Shown here: positions 34,367-46,880 of the stretch, one piece after another | How the letters are laid out: the number at the start of each line of letters is the position of its first letter | Position numbering within the stretch: the first letter of the stretch is position 1 | Source: Aspergillus flavus | Lineage: Eukaryota > Ascomycota > Eurotiomycetes > Eurotiales > Aspergillaceae | Reading direction: 5' to 3' | Length of the DNA stretch: 64,000 nt | NCBI RefSeq assembly: GCF_009017415.1 | Contig: NC_092404.1 | Span: forward strand, 1 to 64,000 | Made by a program: the position numbers and the translations under genes | The notes under the pieces: model-generated | Seen by the model: the letters and a program-made list of their open reading frames with translations, nothing else | Databases searched by the model: none | Told to the model about the DNA's origin: nothing

Positions 34367-37160
34367 ATGTCGCCATCGCGTGAAGAACAGGCATTGCATC
34401 AACTGCAGTCGCAACAATCCAAACTACTGGACAAAATCGACGAACTGCGCGCTATCGGAGTGGGGGGTCTTGTTGAACTCCCACAAGTGATTGTCTGTGG
34501 CAACCAGTCCAGTGGGAAGAGTTCGGTGCTCGAGGCGATTTCGCGAGTACGCTTTCCGGCCAAGAGTAATGTCTGCACGCGATTTGCGACCGAGGTGATT
34601 CTTCGTCGCAGCCCGCAACCAAAGATCAAGGTCTCGATCGAACCGGGAGAGTCGAGAATAAACGAAGCAGAACGTCAAAAACTCCGTGAATTCGCGCCCC
34701 AGGCGTTTTCCAGCGACAGGGACCTCCCGAAGCTCATCGAGCAGGCGAAAGAATGTATGGGCATTAGCAATGAGGACACAGCCAACTCAGGGTTTAGCGA
34801 CGACGTTCTGAAGGTCGCAATTTCCGGTCCCGATAAACCGGAGTTGACTCTGGTTGACCTGCCTGGGTTAGACTATTCAACTAGTCGTGATAAGGGCGCA
34901 AAGGGGATCGAGATCGTCCGAGGCCTGACGGAGAAATACATGAAGAATACGCGCACCATCATCCTGGCGGTGATCAGTGCGAAGACGGATTATCACCTGC
35001 AGGAAGTCCTGAACATGGCAGAGCGATTTGACAGCAAACGCGAGCGGACGCTGGGGATTATCACACAGCCGGACATTCTCAAAGCCGACTCTGAGGAGGA
35101 AGGCAATTATCTGCAGTTCATGCGAAATGAGAGGATACATCTGCGACTTGGATGGCATGCGCTGCGTAACCGGTCCTTTGAAACACACGACATTTCCGAC
35201 GATGCGCGAGATGAGAGGGAAAAGATATTCTTCGAGCAGGGCCGGTGGGCGTCACTGTCGCGCGACTGCGTGGGAGTCGAGAGTCTCCGACGCCGGCTGA
35301 GCAGCGTTTTACTGCAGCACGTTCGCCGCAATCTTCCAAGTCTGATCGCTGATATCCAAGATCAGATTGCCGACCGGCAGCGGAGGTTGGCGAAGTTGGG
35401 ACCTGCACGGTTGACCCTCCAGCAGCAACGAGGCTTTCTCCTGGACATAAGCAGCAGCTTTGAACGCATCACTAGTCAAGCCCTAAATGGGATGTATGCG
35501 GATGAGTTCTTTGGGGAGTTTGGCGATGATACGCAGGACTCTCAGGATTTCCGCCGGCTCCGAGCAGTTATCCGTGAGCTCAATGAATGCTTTGCTGACG
35601 CCATGAACACTCGTGGCTCTCGTCGGATCGTTCGAGAATTGTTGAGCCATTTCTATGACTTAGACCAGGAGAAGAAGAAGATGTACATGGAAGACTGGTC
35701 ACCGAATACATCACTCGTGAAGCGCTCGAGAAGGAAATTGGCGAACAGGCTCGTAAGAACCGTGGCATCGAGCTTCCAGGAAGTGCAAACCAGTTACTTG
35801 TAGGAAACCTGTTTCGAGACCAATCCAAACCGTGGGAGGGCATTGCTCGGTTGCACTTATTGAATACCTGGGAGTCAGTGAAGTACTTTGTTTACCTCCT
35901 CCTCCGGCACCTCACAGATGAGCCTACGTACACACTACTGGTGGGCACGGTTCTTGCACCCCAGCTGGAGCGGATGAAGGATGGCTTGCTAAACAAGCTC
36001 GGGGAGCTGACTGCCTATACGAAGCGCGGACATCCCTTGCCTATTGGAAAGAGCTTTCTATCGAAAATTCAAGTCGCCCGAACGAACCGCCAGATTGCCG
36101 CGCTGAGGAAGGGTCTAGGCCTTTCTCGTCCATTTTTTGTACTCAAGGATGGTTCCGAGTCATTTTATGCTGATGATCTAGAGAGGGCTGCCTCCGAGCT
36201 TCGATCGTCCAGCGATCAATTCGCAGCAGCCGAGATCATCGACCAGATGCAGGCATACTACGATGTGAGTTCAAAAGATGAACAACTTGATAGCCACGCT
36301 AACCAGTCACCTTGAATAGACGAGCATTGTCACCTTCGTGGACAACATTGCAACCCTTGCCATCGAGAATTGCCTTCTCGGTCCACTGGAAAGAATATTC
36401 ACCAGCCAGACTGTCAATAACATGGACGACCAGCAGATTCGCGAGCTTGCTGAAGAGCTGCCACATGTCCAGCATGACCGACAACGACTGGATCAGGAGC
36501 TGAACAAGTTACAGGCAGGTTTGGACACTTTCAACATCTTCAGCACCGAGAGCTCCTCATTACAGCGACCGTCTATATTTGCGAAGCCAGCCTCGAGACA
36601 CTCGTCTCTTTCCCAAAGCCTAGATCCAATTGCCATACGCAAGAAGACTAAGCCACAGTCCAAATGTAGATACCCAGGCCCATGCTAGATTATAGTCTGT
36701 GCTAACCTATCGAGCAACACAATCGGTTCCTACGACAAACAGTCCTTCCCCGTCCGTAGCGTCAGGGGACAACCGCAATAGCAACACTACGACTGCTTCA
36801 ACGCGTAATGTAAACCCAGCATTCGGAACACCCACCTCCATCAGTACTAGTCTTTTGTTCAGCCGAAGCTCTAGCTCTGGAGATAGCTCCAATGCTAACA
36901 ATCCCAGCAAGGAAAAGTTACCATTTAATTCCTTAGGTTCTCATACCTGGAATACTCCCAGACCCTCGGATGGACTATTCGGCCCATTGCCTTTCTCTAA
37001 CGTGGAAACGACGAAATCTTCGGCAGAAATAGGACAAGGGTTGTTTTTGGCACCCAGGTTCGGTCAAAGCTCTGGTAGTTCCAGCATTTTTGGGTTCACG
37101 GATACCACTGCCAAATATGATCCCAAAGAACCCCCAGCCACGGAGGGACTCAACCGGTAG
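34367..37160 (+). CDS. Dynamin-like large GTPase
   Basis: Start at 34367 (ACCACC context); the frame is open upstream but that part is likely leader. The GTPase domain shows GNQSSGKSS (G1), DLPGLDYS (G3) and TQPD (G4, normally TKPD). The middle domain follows, then LEKEIGEQARKNRGIELPG and NQLLVGNLFRDQSKPWEGIA, and a GTPase effector-like region ending near LDQELNKLQAGLD. Clear introns are 36265-36319 and 36666-36714. A frame change near 35.64 kb needs another; 35613-35668 (56 bases, weak GTGGCT donor, GACCAG acceptor) keeps the frame, giving about 877 residues. The last 150 residues are Ser/Asn/Thr-rich with FG and LFG motifs. Such proteins remodel membranes; fungal members of this Mx-like group are mostly uncharacterised. 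Confidence 0.8.
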
Positions 37161-37917
37161 GGCGAATAAAGTCATCTATGCACATGACAGAGCATGTTTC
37201 TAATCGTTGTTGTCCGAGGCAAGAACCATCGTCTATCAAGAGAAAGACGGTGCAAGCGAGACCAATATGTATCAGCACATTTGTTACCTCAAGGGTTACA
37301 ATAGGTATTCTCCCGAGGTTAGTCAGTATAGTACATCGCATCCACTCCACGCACACCGCATTCTGGGATTGCGCGGTATGGCTAAGAGCTTGACATCAGG
37401 AACTCCGACTTGGGGACTACGCGCGAGGCTTGAGGTTTACCCCTGCCAGGGTCACTTGATAGGAGGGTTTTACTGTACCTTGAGGGTAACATTTCTTGAT
37501 TGGTCTAATTTGTATGAAGATTTGTGGTGACTGGAGAATAAAACGTCTCGATTCATAGGAATTCACATAATGCTGTTTGATCACGGAATGTTCCTTCATT
37601 GGGCCACTGAGGAATCACAATAGAACTTGGCGATACTTTCCAACCTTCTTGACGACTGCGTAAATCTGCGAATCTGAATAACAGGCGCTAATTCTCCGGG
37701 ATGGGAGGCCACTATCGGTGCTTTCTAACCATTACACCGGGAATATATATCTAAGAGATTGCAATATATACGGTAGCCGGTACTGTGGACAATATATATC
37801 AACGGGTGGGTCGAACTTGATAACCAGCCAGACAACCACAACAAGCATGCATTTCGGCCAGAAAGTTGAAGAAACCATGTCAAAATAACCCAGGAAGAAC
37901 AAAAAAGAGACGGAAAA
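37161..37917. other. Intergenic region
   Basis: 3' flank of the dynamin-like gene and downstream flank of the 5S rRNA gene. Short ORFs only. No feature is recognised. Confidence 0.5.
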
Positions 37918-38036
37918 ACATACAACAGGAGGGATTCGCTGGTGGTCACCCACCCAACTACTAACCTCCCGGCGTGTGGCTTAAGTACGGCTGAGCGGAC
38001 GGGAAGCCCTGTTCTCCACACCCTATGGTCGTATGT
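37918..38036 (-). rRNA. 5S ribosomal RNA
   Basis: About 119 bases on the minus strand from ACATACGACCATAGGGTGTG to CTGTTGTATG, followed directly by five T residues (37918-37914), a polymerase III stop. The internal control region is visible, including CCACACGCCGGGAGGTTAG and GGTGGGTGACCACC. It fits the conserved filamentous-ascomycete 5S sequence from end to end and looks intact. In Aspergillus 5S genes are dispersed rather than in the rDNA repeat, so a solitary copy between protein genes is normal. Confidence 0.93.
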
Positions 38037-38127
38037 ACTGATTTATTCTAGGTAGGAATTTATATGGAGGGCACCAGTTACTCAGAATGCAAAAGTAGAG
38101 ATTCGTTTGGACTCCGTACAATACAAA

Positions 38128-41100
38128 CTAAATGCCCCATTCCTTCTTCAACCCCTGTTTCCAAACTTCAAAGTCTATCTCCTGCCCATCCACCAGCATC
38201 TTTCCTGATGCTACGTTCTTAGGTCGTGGGGGAACATAAATGAAGTCCTTGACATGTTTGGGATTGCACTTTCTGATACCCATCGTCCCATCTTCCAGCA
38301 GCCTGACACAGCTTGGACAGAATGCGGTATCTAGACAGATGGGGCACTGGTAGGAATCATCAAGCGTAGGAAGTTCTTTCCGACAGGGTCCATCACAGGT
38401 CAGCCAGTTGGAGTCCTCGTCGCCAGGGCTTTCATTGTCCGTTGCCCCCTCTGGATCGTCCACATTATATTTCCCAAAGACTTCATGGTACGCCGCTGCG
38501 GTCACATTTTTGACATCGCCAGCCGCCACTAAGGCATTCAGGAGGTCCAAGAATCCCAACATATCGTTCTCAGGATCATCATCAGACAGAATCGCAATTC
38601 CCCGTTTGATGGATGGTTTGAAGAGAGCCCGAGCTTCCGCTTCACGCCCGCTCAGGCGGTAGTAGATACCTAGGCAAATGGCACGCATACTGGAAACAGT
38701 CCAAAGCACAGATTCATCGTTTAACTTAACCTGTTTGCAAAGCTTCTCGAGCTTCGCTCCGGCTTCTTCCGCCTGTGGGGTTCCGATTCCTGCCTCAACC
38801 GCGTCACAGAGAAACTGTTTTGCCAATTCAAAGGAGGCCTTCAGCTTTGCGAATCCAACCACAGTTTCATCCTTCGACGAGGCGTATGTACTCATGATCC
38901 TCTCCCAACGCTTGACTGCCTTGGCCTGGTCATGAAGGAACTCACTGTAGATTCGAGCAAGGGACATGTCGAGCTGGGTGGCTGTCACCGTCTTCGAGGC
39001 CTTCCTAGCTGCGCGGGCTGCAGTACGCCATGACTCCACCATGAAATCGAGGTTATCGGTAGCCAATGCCGCATCCGCAGCGAGCACAAAGTAACGCGTG
39101 TCTTCTTCGGGGTTGTCCCACAACGATTGTGTCAACCTTGAAAAGTCTTCGTCCGGAACCGGTGTGTCGGCTAAGGTCTGGAGCAAGTCTATGGTAGCTT
39201 CATGATCGTGCTTTGTGCCATAATGCTCGAGAAGCACATTGATACACGTGTTGCAGTAGGGGGTTAGTGCCTGTGCCCTCTTATATGCCTCAAATCGCTT
39301 TTCTAGATTCCCAAGCTGCTGATAGGAGTCGCCAAGGCGTTCTAGACTCGTGTGGATACTCGCTCGGAGTCCCGAGTCTTCTTCATTTGCTTCAATCTGT
39401 GCCGATAAGGTCTGCACGACTTCCTCGTCAAGGTTAATGGCCTTCTGCCATTCCTTCTTCATTGAATATACGATGGCCATGCCAGCTTTGCACAACCACA
39501 TGTCAGGCGCCAGTTCCACTGCTTTAGAGAAGTAATCCAATGCCTGGTCAAAATATTCTAATTGGCGCAGGACGATGGCACACCTGCGATACCAAAGCGC
39601 ATTCTTTTCAAAATCTCCAAACTCAGCAGCAGCAATGATTTCCTCCGCCGTTGGGTCAAACATTTCGATGAAGTTGACCTCTTTACCTTTCATAAGACTC
39701 TGGTAGCTCCACACCACAGCAGCAACAGGAGCAGCCAACCACATATCATCTGCGACATATTTCTTCGTGCACAACATGACAATTGGCTTTAATGTGGTGA
39801 TGGGATCTTCCTTGGTCGAGGAGATGAACTCCTGTTCATCCGGCGTTAGGGACTCCAGAACTTCTTCATCTTCCCACCACTGTCGGATGGCTCGAATATT
39901 CGCCTCCGTCGACACCCAGCCCCGATAGCCTATCCACCCAGTGATCGATTCCTCGGATGTAAGCGCCACCAGCAGCATTTTAGCAATATCGCGTCTATCC
40001 TCAAGAGAACAGTCGGACGCATGCGTGGTAAGGAGATGATGAACCCAATTTTCGGCTGCATGACGGAGCATATGCTCACCATCGTCCGCCTTTTTTGTGA
40101 ACTCCTTATCCGTAAAGATTCTCAGGAAGGTCTTGAGTACGTGCGCCTTTGCATGCAGATAATCGACACCCACAGGGACATGGCTTTCCTCATCGGAAAC
40201 CTTCCCTTCCGTCTGATCACGGAAGAAATCGCCAATGGATGCGTGGCAGAAAGTGACTGTCGTTGTCTCTTTGTGAGAATCAAAATCCGTAAAGTTCTCA
40301 ACATCCTCAAAGGCGTCCTCATCAGCATTTCTACCTTCACCTTCCTCGTCAGATTCATCCAAACCGTTCCTGTTAGTGGACATGATTTGCAATTCCGCTG
40401 TGGTGAGTCCATCCTCTCGGTTCAGGCTGAAGAAGGAGGCAAATTGGCGCCGCAATGCTCCTTCTGGATAGATCATACCATCCCCTTCTGGTGATTTCAG
40501 CTTGAGTATGGACTCAACCTCGGCTAAAGTCAAGGGCTGCCTCGAACACGTAACCCAAAGCAATATCTCATTAAGAAACTCAAGCTCCTCCTCATTAGAG
40601 CTAGTAGAAAAGCTCAGGAGAACGTGGCGGAGCATTTCTTTGAGACCCTTGGGCGCTTGGTCCAGCGCCTTCCGCATACTTGACTCGTTTCGTTTCTTGA
40701 CCAGCTCTTGTAGCATGAGGTTCACCCAGAGGAACATGCCCTCTGCTCTCGCCGATAGCTTTTCGACGATCTCCTGACGTAATTTTGCTGACACTCTTCG
40801 GAGAACCACCGACTTCTTGATGCTGGCATGGATGTACTGGTTTATATCTCTAGAGTTCTTTTGCGTCGTGACATGAATTGTTGGTACCTCCAGCTCTAGA
40901 CCTTCCAGCAACTGGTCGCTTATGTGAGGTCGACCAATAACAGCAAGCTGCAGGTGTGACTTCTCAGCAGAGTCGTATAGGTCTTTTGCCAAACTAAAGA
41001 ATGTCCTCCGCTCTTCATCGAATGCTTCATCCACGCCATCTAACAGTATATACACATCGCTGTCGGCGTTGGGCTTTTTGACGAAGTAATCGAGAAAGAG

Positions 41101-42405
41101 GAGTCTCCATGCGCTCTCGAGTGTGCTAATCACCTCGTAATTTGCAATAGTGGCGAGGTGTTTCAAATACACAGGATCGTTTTTGCTGATTTGCAAGGCG
41201 AGGTCTCGCAGAGCCTGGTGGAATGACCTCGTGCCCGGATTGTCGTCCTTGAAAAAGAAAAATCCTACAGACGTAAGCGACGTGTTTTGAACGCCCTGAG
41301 GATGCAATTCGTGAAGACGGTTGATCATATTGGCCACGATGTATGACTTTCCAGCTCCAGGATTGCCTGATATAAACATAACTGGCATATGCTTGTCATG
41401 CCACTCGTTGAAGATACGCTCATCTCTAACCCAATCTCCGGTTCCCGGTATACGAGCCTTATTGATCTTATCATACCAGTCCTGAGCATAATCAGTCTTT
41501 GATGGCCGGAGAATCTTGCTGACATGTTCTTGCAGTGCCTTCTCACGATCCTCAGTGCTTTCCTGCTTGTTCTCCTTGACCGAAACCAGCAAGGTGCCAA
41601 GCATCTCCTGCACCTCATTGACGCGCACATTCACTTGGTTGACTGTCATGCCCGTTTCTACCACGGTGGCATGGGTAGAGGTGACCGTCGCTGACATTCC
41701 ATCCACAACCCGACCAGTTCGTTTGGACTCGGTCAGCGTCTCAGCCCCAACTAGATCGGCCTCCACTCGCGTGAGCTTGTCCAGCTTACCCATCGCCCCC
41801 TGAATGGCATCATTGCTACCAAGCAGGATATTGCGCGTGAACTTTAGCAGCCGGCCTCGGCGAATGGTTTTCGTCGAGAGGGCCAGAATCTCGACCAATG
41901 TAACAAGAATGTCGCTGAGCTTATTGCTTAGATCATCAGATATGGACTCACGGCTATACGCCTTCAGCCGAATAGTGAAGTCCTATATTGGATTTAGACA
42001 CCCTTGCTCTCAATTATCGGTGGATCCCCTAGTCACCTTCAGTGTACCCATCAAATCTTGGATCGCATCGTAGGAGGTAGACACCCCCTTCGCAGCACCC
42101 ATTAAGTAGGTGACGGCCCCAAAGACAAGGCTACTCGGCGGGAAGACCATGGAGGCACCGCCAGCTGCCAAATTGCCGAACAACTGCACCGGGATCATTG
42201 CGGCGTTGAGAACCTCGAAAATTGCGCCCCTCTTCTCACGAAATTCACGAAAGCTATTGTTCCTTGCGTCGATTTCTTTGGTTAGATCCTCGACATTTTG
42301 AATCTTGGCAAGAAATTGCACGTCAAACGGCTCGTCGGTGATCTCCTGGTACTTTTTGATTGCCCGTTCGTAGATGGCGGGGATCTGGTTCTTCGAAACC
42401 GTCAT
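38128..42405 (-). CDS. STAND/NLR protein: Goodbye-NACHT-TPR with C-terminal zinc-binding region
   Basis: Two exons (42405-42037, 41982-38128) join in phase 0 over a 54-base intron, giving 1407 residues. Residues 1-200 match the fungal Goodbye domain (FPPSSLVFGAVTYLMGAAKG, SYDAIQDLM, EILALSTKTIRRGRLLKF). The NACHT NTPase follows with Walker A FISGNPGAGKS near residue 327 and Walker B YILLDGVDEAFDE near 434. About residues 900-1200 form helical repeats of TPR type (WYRRCAIVLRQLEYFDQALD, YFSKAVELAP). The end carries Cys pairs CDGPC, CPICLDTAFCPSC and C..KH, a ZZ-like zinc-binding module. STAND proteins of this kind act as signal-operated switches; in fungi they are linked to non-self recognition and cell death. 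It is convergent with the dynamin-like gene, with the 5S gene between. Confidence 0.9.
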
Positions 42406-44460
42406 TTTTGCTGCGTGTCTATGAAGGGATGGCCGCTGCCTCCAAAATGCATGATCAACAGAATGCCACTGTGGGATAAAACTTCATGCCGAGTTATGGT
42501 GGGATAGCCCGCTTTATACTAATCGCGCAACTTTGGGCCGCAACCACCAAGGAAACCAGAAACCGTCATGATTGGTGTCTTCACCGCAGTAGAAACGGAT
42601 TGGACTGTGGGGCCTGCCATCATCTGACAGTCTTCAGCGAACCAGGCTACTATTTCTATCAGATTCTGGATATCTGATCCGTGCTGTCAGGCTGTCAGCA
42701 TCGCTTGTATCGTTAGCGTTGAACCAAAACCACAACGAACCAATGCATGGGCATGTATGCTCAGAACCTTCAGCTGCGGCTGACGATGGCGGGGTTCTTT
42801 ACGAGGGGCTAAAAAAGAGATAATCTCCCAGGGTCAGAGCAGATTGGTGGGCTTTTAATAAGTAGCTGTGGCTTGAGAATATCCGGATGCCATTGGTGTG
42901 GTTGTGGTGGGCCGCCATCTAGCTTGCATCAACTAATGACCAAGTAGGAAATTCCTCAAGACCACACTTACCCTCAAGGGGTTAAGATACGAAACTGTAA
43001 GTAATTCCTGGCGGTTGGCGGAAAAGAGGAATGGGATTAGAATTTACTTAGCGGCCTTAGGTTGGAGTCAAGATCTGTGGGTATTCCAATTAGATTGAAA
43101 GCTTTCGCAAAAACCTTTAAGCCGATCCTTCCTGTCTCATCAAGCCAACAGGACCTTGTACTTCTTAATCAATACATCTATAACACTGACTATGTCCTTG
43201 TTTACAAATCTTAGGTTGTAATTCGATAGTTGCTCACTACTGGTATGAGTTGATAGGTTAGGCATAATAGCAGGGTGGTGACCCTCGATGAGAGATATAT
43301 ATAGTTCAAGAGATTCAAAACGACTGACAGTGAGATCGTCATGTTGCTTTGGTCTGTATTTCATGGTCTCAAGGCCGAGGTGTACACTAATAGCCCCTTG
43401 TTCGCAGAATACTTGCCACTCATGAAGCGATTACTGCCGGTGGCTGCTGGAAAGGCCCTATTGTACGAGAACGAAGTCCCACATATCGAGGCTCTCGAAG
43501 TATCGGAGCGAATTCGATCTGACATGTTCTCCTACCTTAGATCCTTCCGAGATTCCTCCACCCTGTTAACGTTTTGTCAGTAAGCACCCATATTGACGAA
43601 CAGTTCCAGGTGTGAGGAGAATCCACGATATAAACACAGCACACGACACGCGAGATCAAGACATCACCCATCGCCATGACAGCTGCCTTACATTCAAACT
43701 CTATCCTTTTACCCCATTTGACTACCAGTATCTGTCAAACTTACTATGTCTCATACAACAAAACGGTTATTTCTTCATACCAATGAGCTTGACTCGAGAA
43801 GGTTGTTCCATTGTAGCGGTGGAACGTAGGGTTGAGTTGAGCACACTCGGAGTCCACCAATCAGAGAGCATTCGACAACCCATTGAAAAGTCATTTGATA
43901 TGCATGTCTGGGCTCAACGATTGCTGTGATCTGCGTATGTTTTATAAGGTTAGAATGCCGATTACTACACTGGTACGTCCCGGTACTGAGCCCAATATAT
44001 ATTATACCAGCAGTCTCATGATCTACAACCAGTCTCCACCACATATGGCCCAGAAGACCCGTCTCTTTGCTTCACCAGTCCGCCATGACTCTAATCTGCC
44101 TCGGTCTTCACGAGATCTCGTACTGTCTTTGCTGAGTAGAAAATAAAGACGGTGACGTCATGAGATACTGGCATGTGCGAGTGGAGCGAACCGGTGGAGT
44201 CGGGAGAATTCGGAGGCCAATGATAGAAGATATCAGCCTCGCATAACCGGTTCTTAGAGACCACGATGCAGGCACGATGTGAAAAATCCGTTGAACCAGT
44301 ATGGAGACAATGCTGTGTGCAGGATGATCGTCTGCATCATCAACGTCATCCATCCTCGGTCGGAATGTCGGTGCTCTGGTCGAGAGGAATAAAAGACCTG
44401 GGGAAGGTTCACCAAATCTTCCCTTTTGCACTCGATTTCTTGTGACCCACGCATGCCCGG
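42406..44460. other. Gene-poor stretch with divergent promoters
   Basis: Contains upstream regions of the NLR gene and of the MFS gene at 44461. ORFs at 43140-43364 (minus), 43341-43583 (plus) and 43612-43929 (plus) are short, overlapping and unrecognised. The minus-strand 183-codon ORF at 44108-44659 overlaps the MFS start and has no supporting motif. Confidence 0.5.
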
Positions 44461-46209
44461 ATGTCTTTTCCCGACCAACGAGAAACGCACGCTGTCCACG
44501 CTGAGGACAGTCCGTCCTCGGGCGATGCCACCGACAGTGAATTGAACGCGCCCGTGGACATTTCCAACGAGCTCGCAGAAAAGCGAAGCGAACGCTCGGA
44601 TGGAAAGCGGGAGCTGAAGGAAAAGGATTGCTATCAGATTCTGGGCTACTCATGGCCACGATGGAAGAAATGGACCTATCTCGCCGCAGTCGCGTTTGTG
44701 CAAGTGTCGATGAACTTCAACACCTCAGTCTACCCAGCGGCCGTCAAGCCTCTCTCCGAGGCATTCAACATTAGCGAGCAACACGCACGCACCGGGCAAA
44801 TGGCATATCTAGTGACCTACTCTATTGGGTGCGAGCTGTGGGCGCCGTGGTCGGAGGAGTTCGGTCGCTGGCCCATCCTCCAGCTCTCCATGTTCCTGAT
44901 CAATATCTGGCAAATTCTAGCAGCCCTTGCTCCCAACTGGGGCTCTATGGTTGTCGCTCGTGCATTGGTTGTTTTCCCTCTCTGGCAAGCGAACGCCTAA
45001 GAACCAAGCCAACTAACATCGCATAGGGTGGTATTTCTACTGCGGGTGGCAGTGTTACTCTCGGTCTTATTGCCGATATCTACGAGTCCGAGACGCAGCA
45101 GTTCCCGCTTGCATTTATCGTCTTGTCCTCTTGTATTGGTACCAGTATCGGCGGTGTGATTGGCGGACCTATTGCGCGCTGTAAGCCCTTCCTTTCTCTC
45201 TACCGCTGGGTATGACCTTCCTGCTAACCAATGTGGTTGACATTATTTAGTCCTTGACTGGCAATGGTTCTTCTGGATCCAGCTTATCTTTGGAGCAGTA
45301 ACCCAGGTCATCATCTTTTTCATGCCCGAGAGTCGTTCCACGATCATCATGGACAAGGAGGCGAAGCGCCGCCGGAAGTCAGGGGAAGACCCGAACATCT
45401 ACGGACCCAACGAGCTGAAAGTTCCTCGGATCTCCTTCAAGGAAGCTGGCAAGATCTGGATGCGACCATTCCACATGCTGTTGCGCGAGCCCATTGTCCT
45501 TTGCCTGTCCCTGCTGTCTGGTTTCTCCGATGCTCTGATCTTCACCTTCCTCGAAAGCTTTGCCATCGTCTACGAGCAGGGATGGGGCTTTGGTACGCTG
45601 GGGCAGGCATGGGCGGTGATTCCCATCAACGCTGCCTACTTCATTGCCTACTTCAGCTACTTTCCCTGGTTTATGCGGGATGAGAAGCTACGTCTCCGAC
45701 ACGGTGATGCGGCGATCCCACCCGAGCGTCGCCTCAAGTGGCTGCTCTTCCTTGCACCACTGGAACCCATCGGTTTGTTTGGCTTTGCCTGGACGACCTT
45801 CGCTGCAGGCGACTCGCGCAATGTCCATTGGATCGCTTCGATGATCTTCTCCGCGTCTGTCGGTATTGCCAACTACGCCATTTACCTCTCGTCCGTTGAT
45901 TACATGGTCGCTTCCTATGGCGTCTACTCGGCCTCCGCGACGGGTGGTAATGCTTTCGCTCGGGATCTTCTCGCGGGTATCTCAGCCATGTACGCGACGC
46001 CCATGTACTCCAATATTGGAGACGAGTGGCATGTTCAATACGCAAGCACTATTCTGGCTTGTCTTTCCTGTCTCGTCGTCATCCCCATCTATATCTTCTA
46101 TTGGAAGGGACCGCAGATTCGGGCGAACAGCAAGTTCGCTGCCACGCTTGCTGCCGACAGACTCCAGAACAACGGCCGACGTGTGAGCCAGATCAGTGCT
46201 GAGCCCTGA
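44461..46209 (+). CDS. MFS transporter, DHA1 (12-helix multidrug) type
   Basis: Three exons (44461-44967, 45027-45180, 45251-46209) give 539 residues. A hydrophilic 75-residue N terminus precedes helix 1. APWSEEFGRWPI is the DHA1 version of motif A between helices 2 and 3, and spliced ARALGGISTAGGSVTLGLIADIY is the helix 4 region with the Gly-rich signature. A charged central loop (DKEAKRRRKSGEDPN) separates the two six-helix halves. It is a proton-driven plasma-membrane exporter of the multidrug-resistance kind. It ends 670 bases from the 3' end of the convergent polyketide synthase gene and is the likely exporter or self-protection gene of that cluster. Intron sites have CTAAC branch points. 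Confidence 0.9.
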
Positions 46210-46880
46210 TTCAGTAATACGCAGATACAAATGCATATATGGTATGAGTGATATCGCGCGTGTGGCTTTGTTTTGGAAACCTGTATATACGAATTGTCAT
46301 GAAGGATTGAATGACGGAACGTTTTCTCTATTCTGCGATGCCCTCTATGAACTTGGCCGGTGGGAGTGTGAACTCATGCCAGTCCGTTTATAAGGAGTTG
46401 GGCAATCTCGCCCTCCGGTCAGTAGAATTATTTATGTTCATATAGATTAACTTGCAATGTACATGACTCTTGATCCGGGGCTTGTTCGACAAGGCCGTGT
46501 CAATAATATTCGAAATGATGGATACTTTTCATAGATCATTGTCGGCCCTGCAGACTAACCTTCCATGAATAGAGTCTCAACATGTATAGGTCAATTTAAG
46601 AGCTTTTGTAGGTTGTCCACAGAATCTTTGATAACTAAGGTGTTCCAGTCAGTCTCACCTGGGCAGCAAACGCATCAGAAAGAGCAAAACATAGGTACGA
46701 CGGCATTTTACATGGAAATACCTGCAATCACTGTTTCTTGACTCTCAGACTGTTCAAACATCATTTAGCACAAGTAAAACGAGTCCTTATACAGAAGTCT
46801 AATCTATATCGCACCGTCCACCTATCAACAGCCTCATTCAGTAGAGCATCACCGTATGCGAGATATCACACAGTGATTAT
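46210..46880. other. Intergenic region between convergent MFS and PKS genes
   Basis: Shared 3' flanks. Only ORFs of 65-79 codons without motifs occur. Nothing else is seen. Confidence 0.6.

Noticed and set aside
44108..44659. A 183-codon minus-strand ORF overlapping the MFS start
   Set aside because: It is antisense to the first exon of a well-supported transporter and has an Arg/Pro/Ser-rich composition typical of shadow frames, with no motif.
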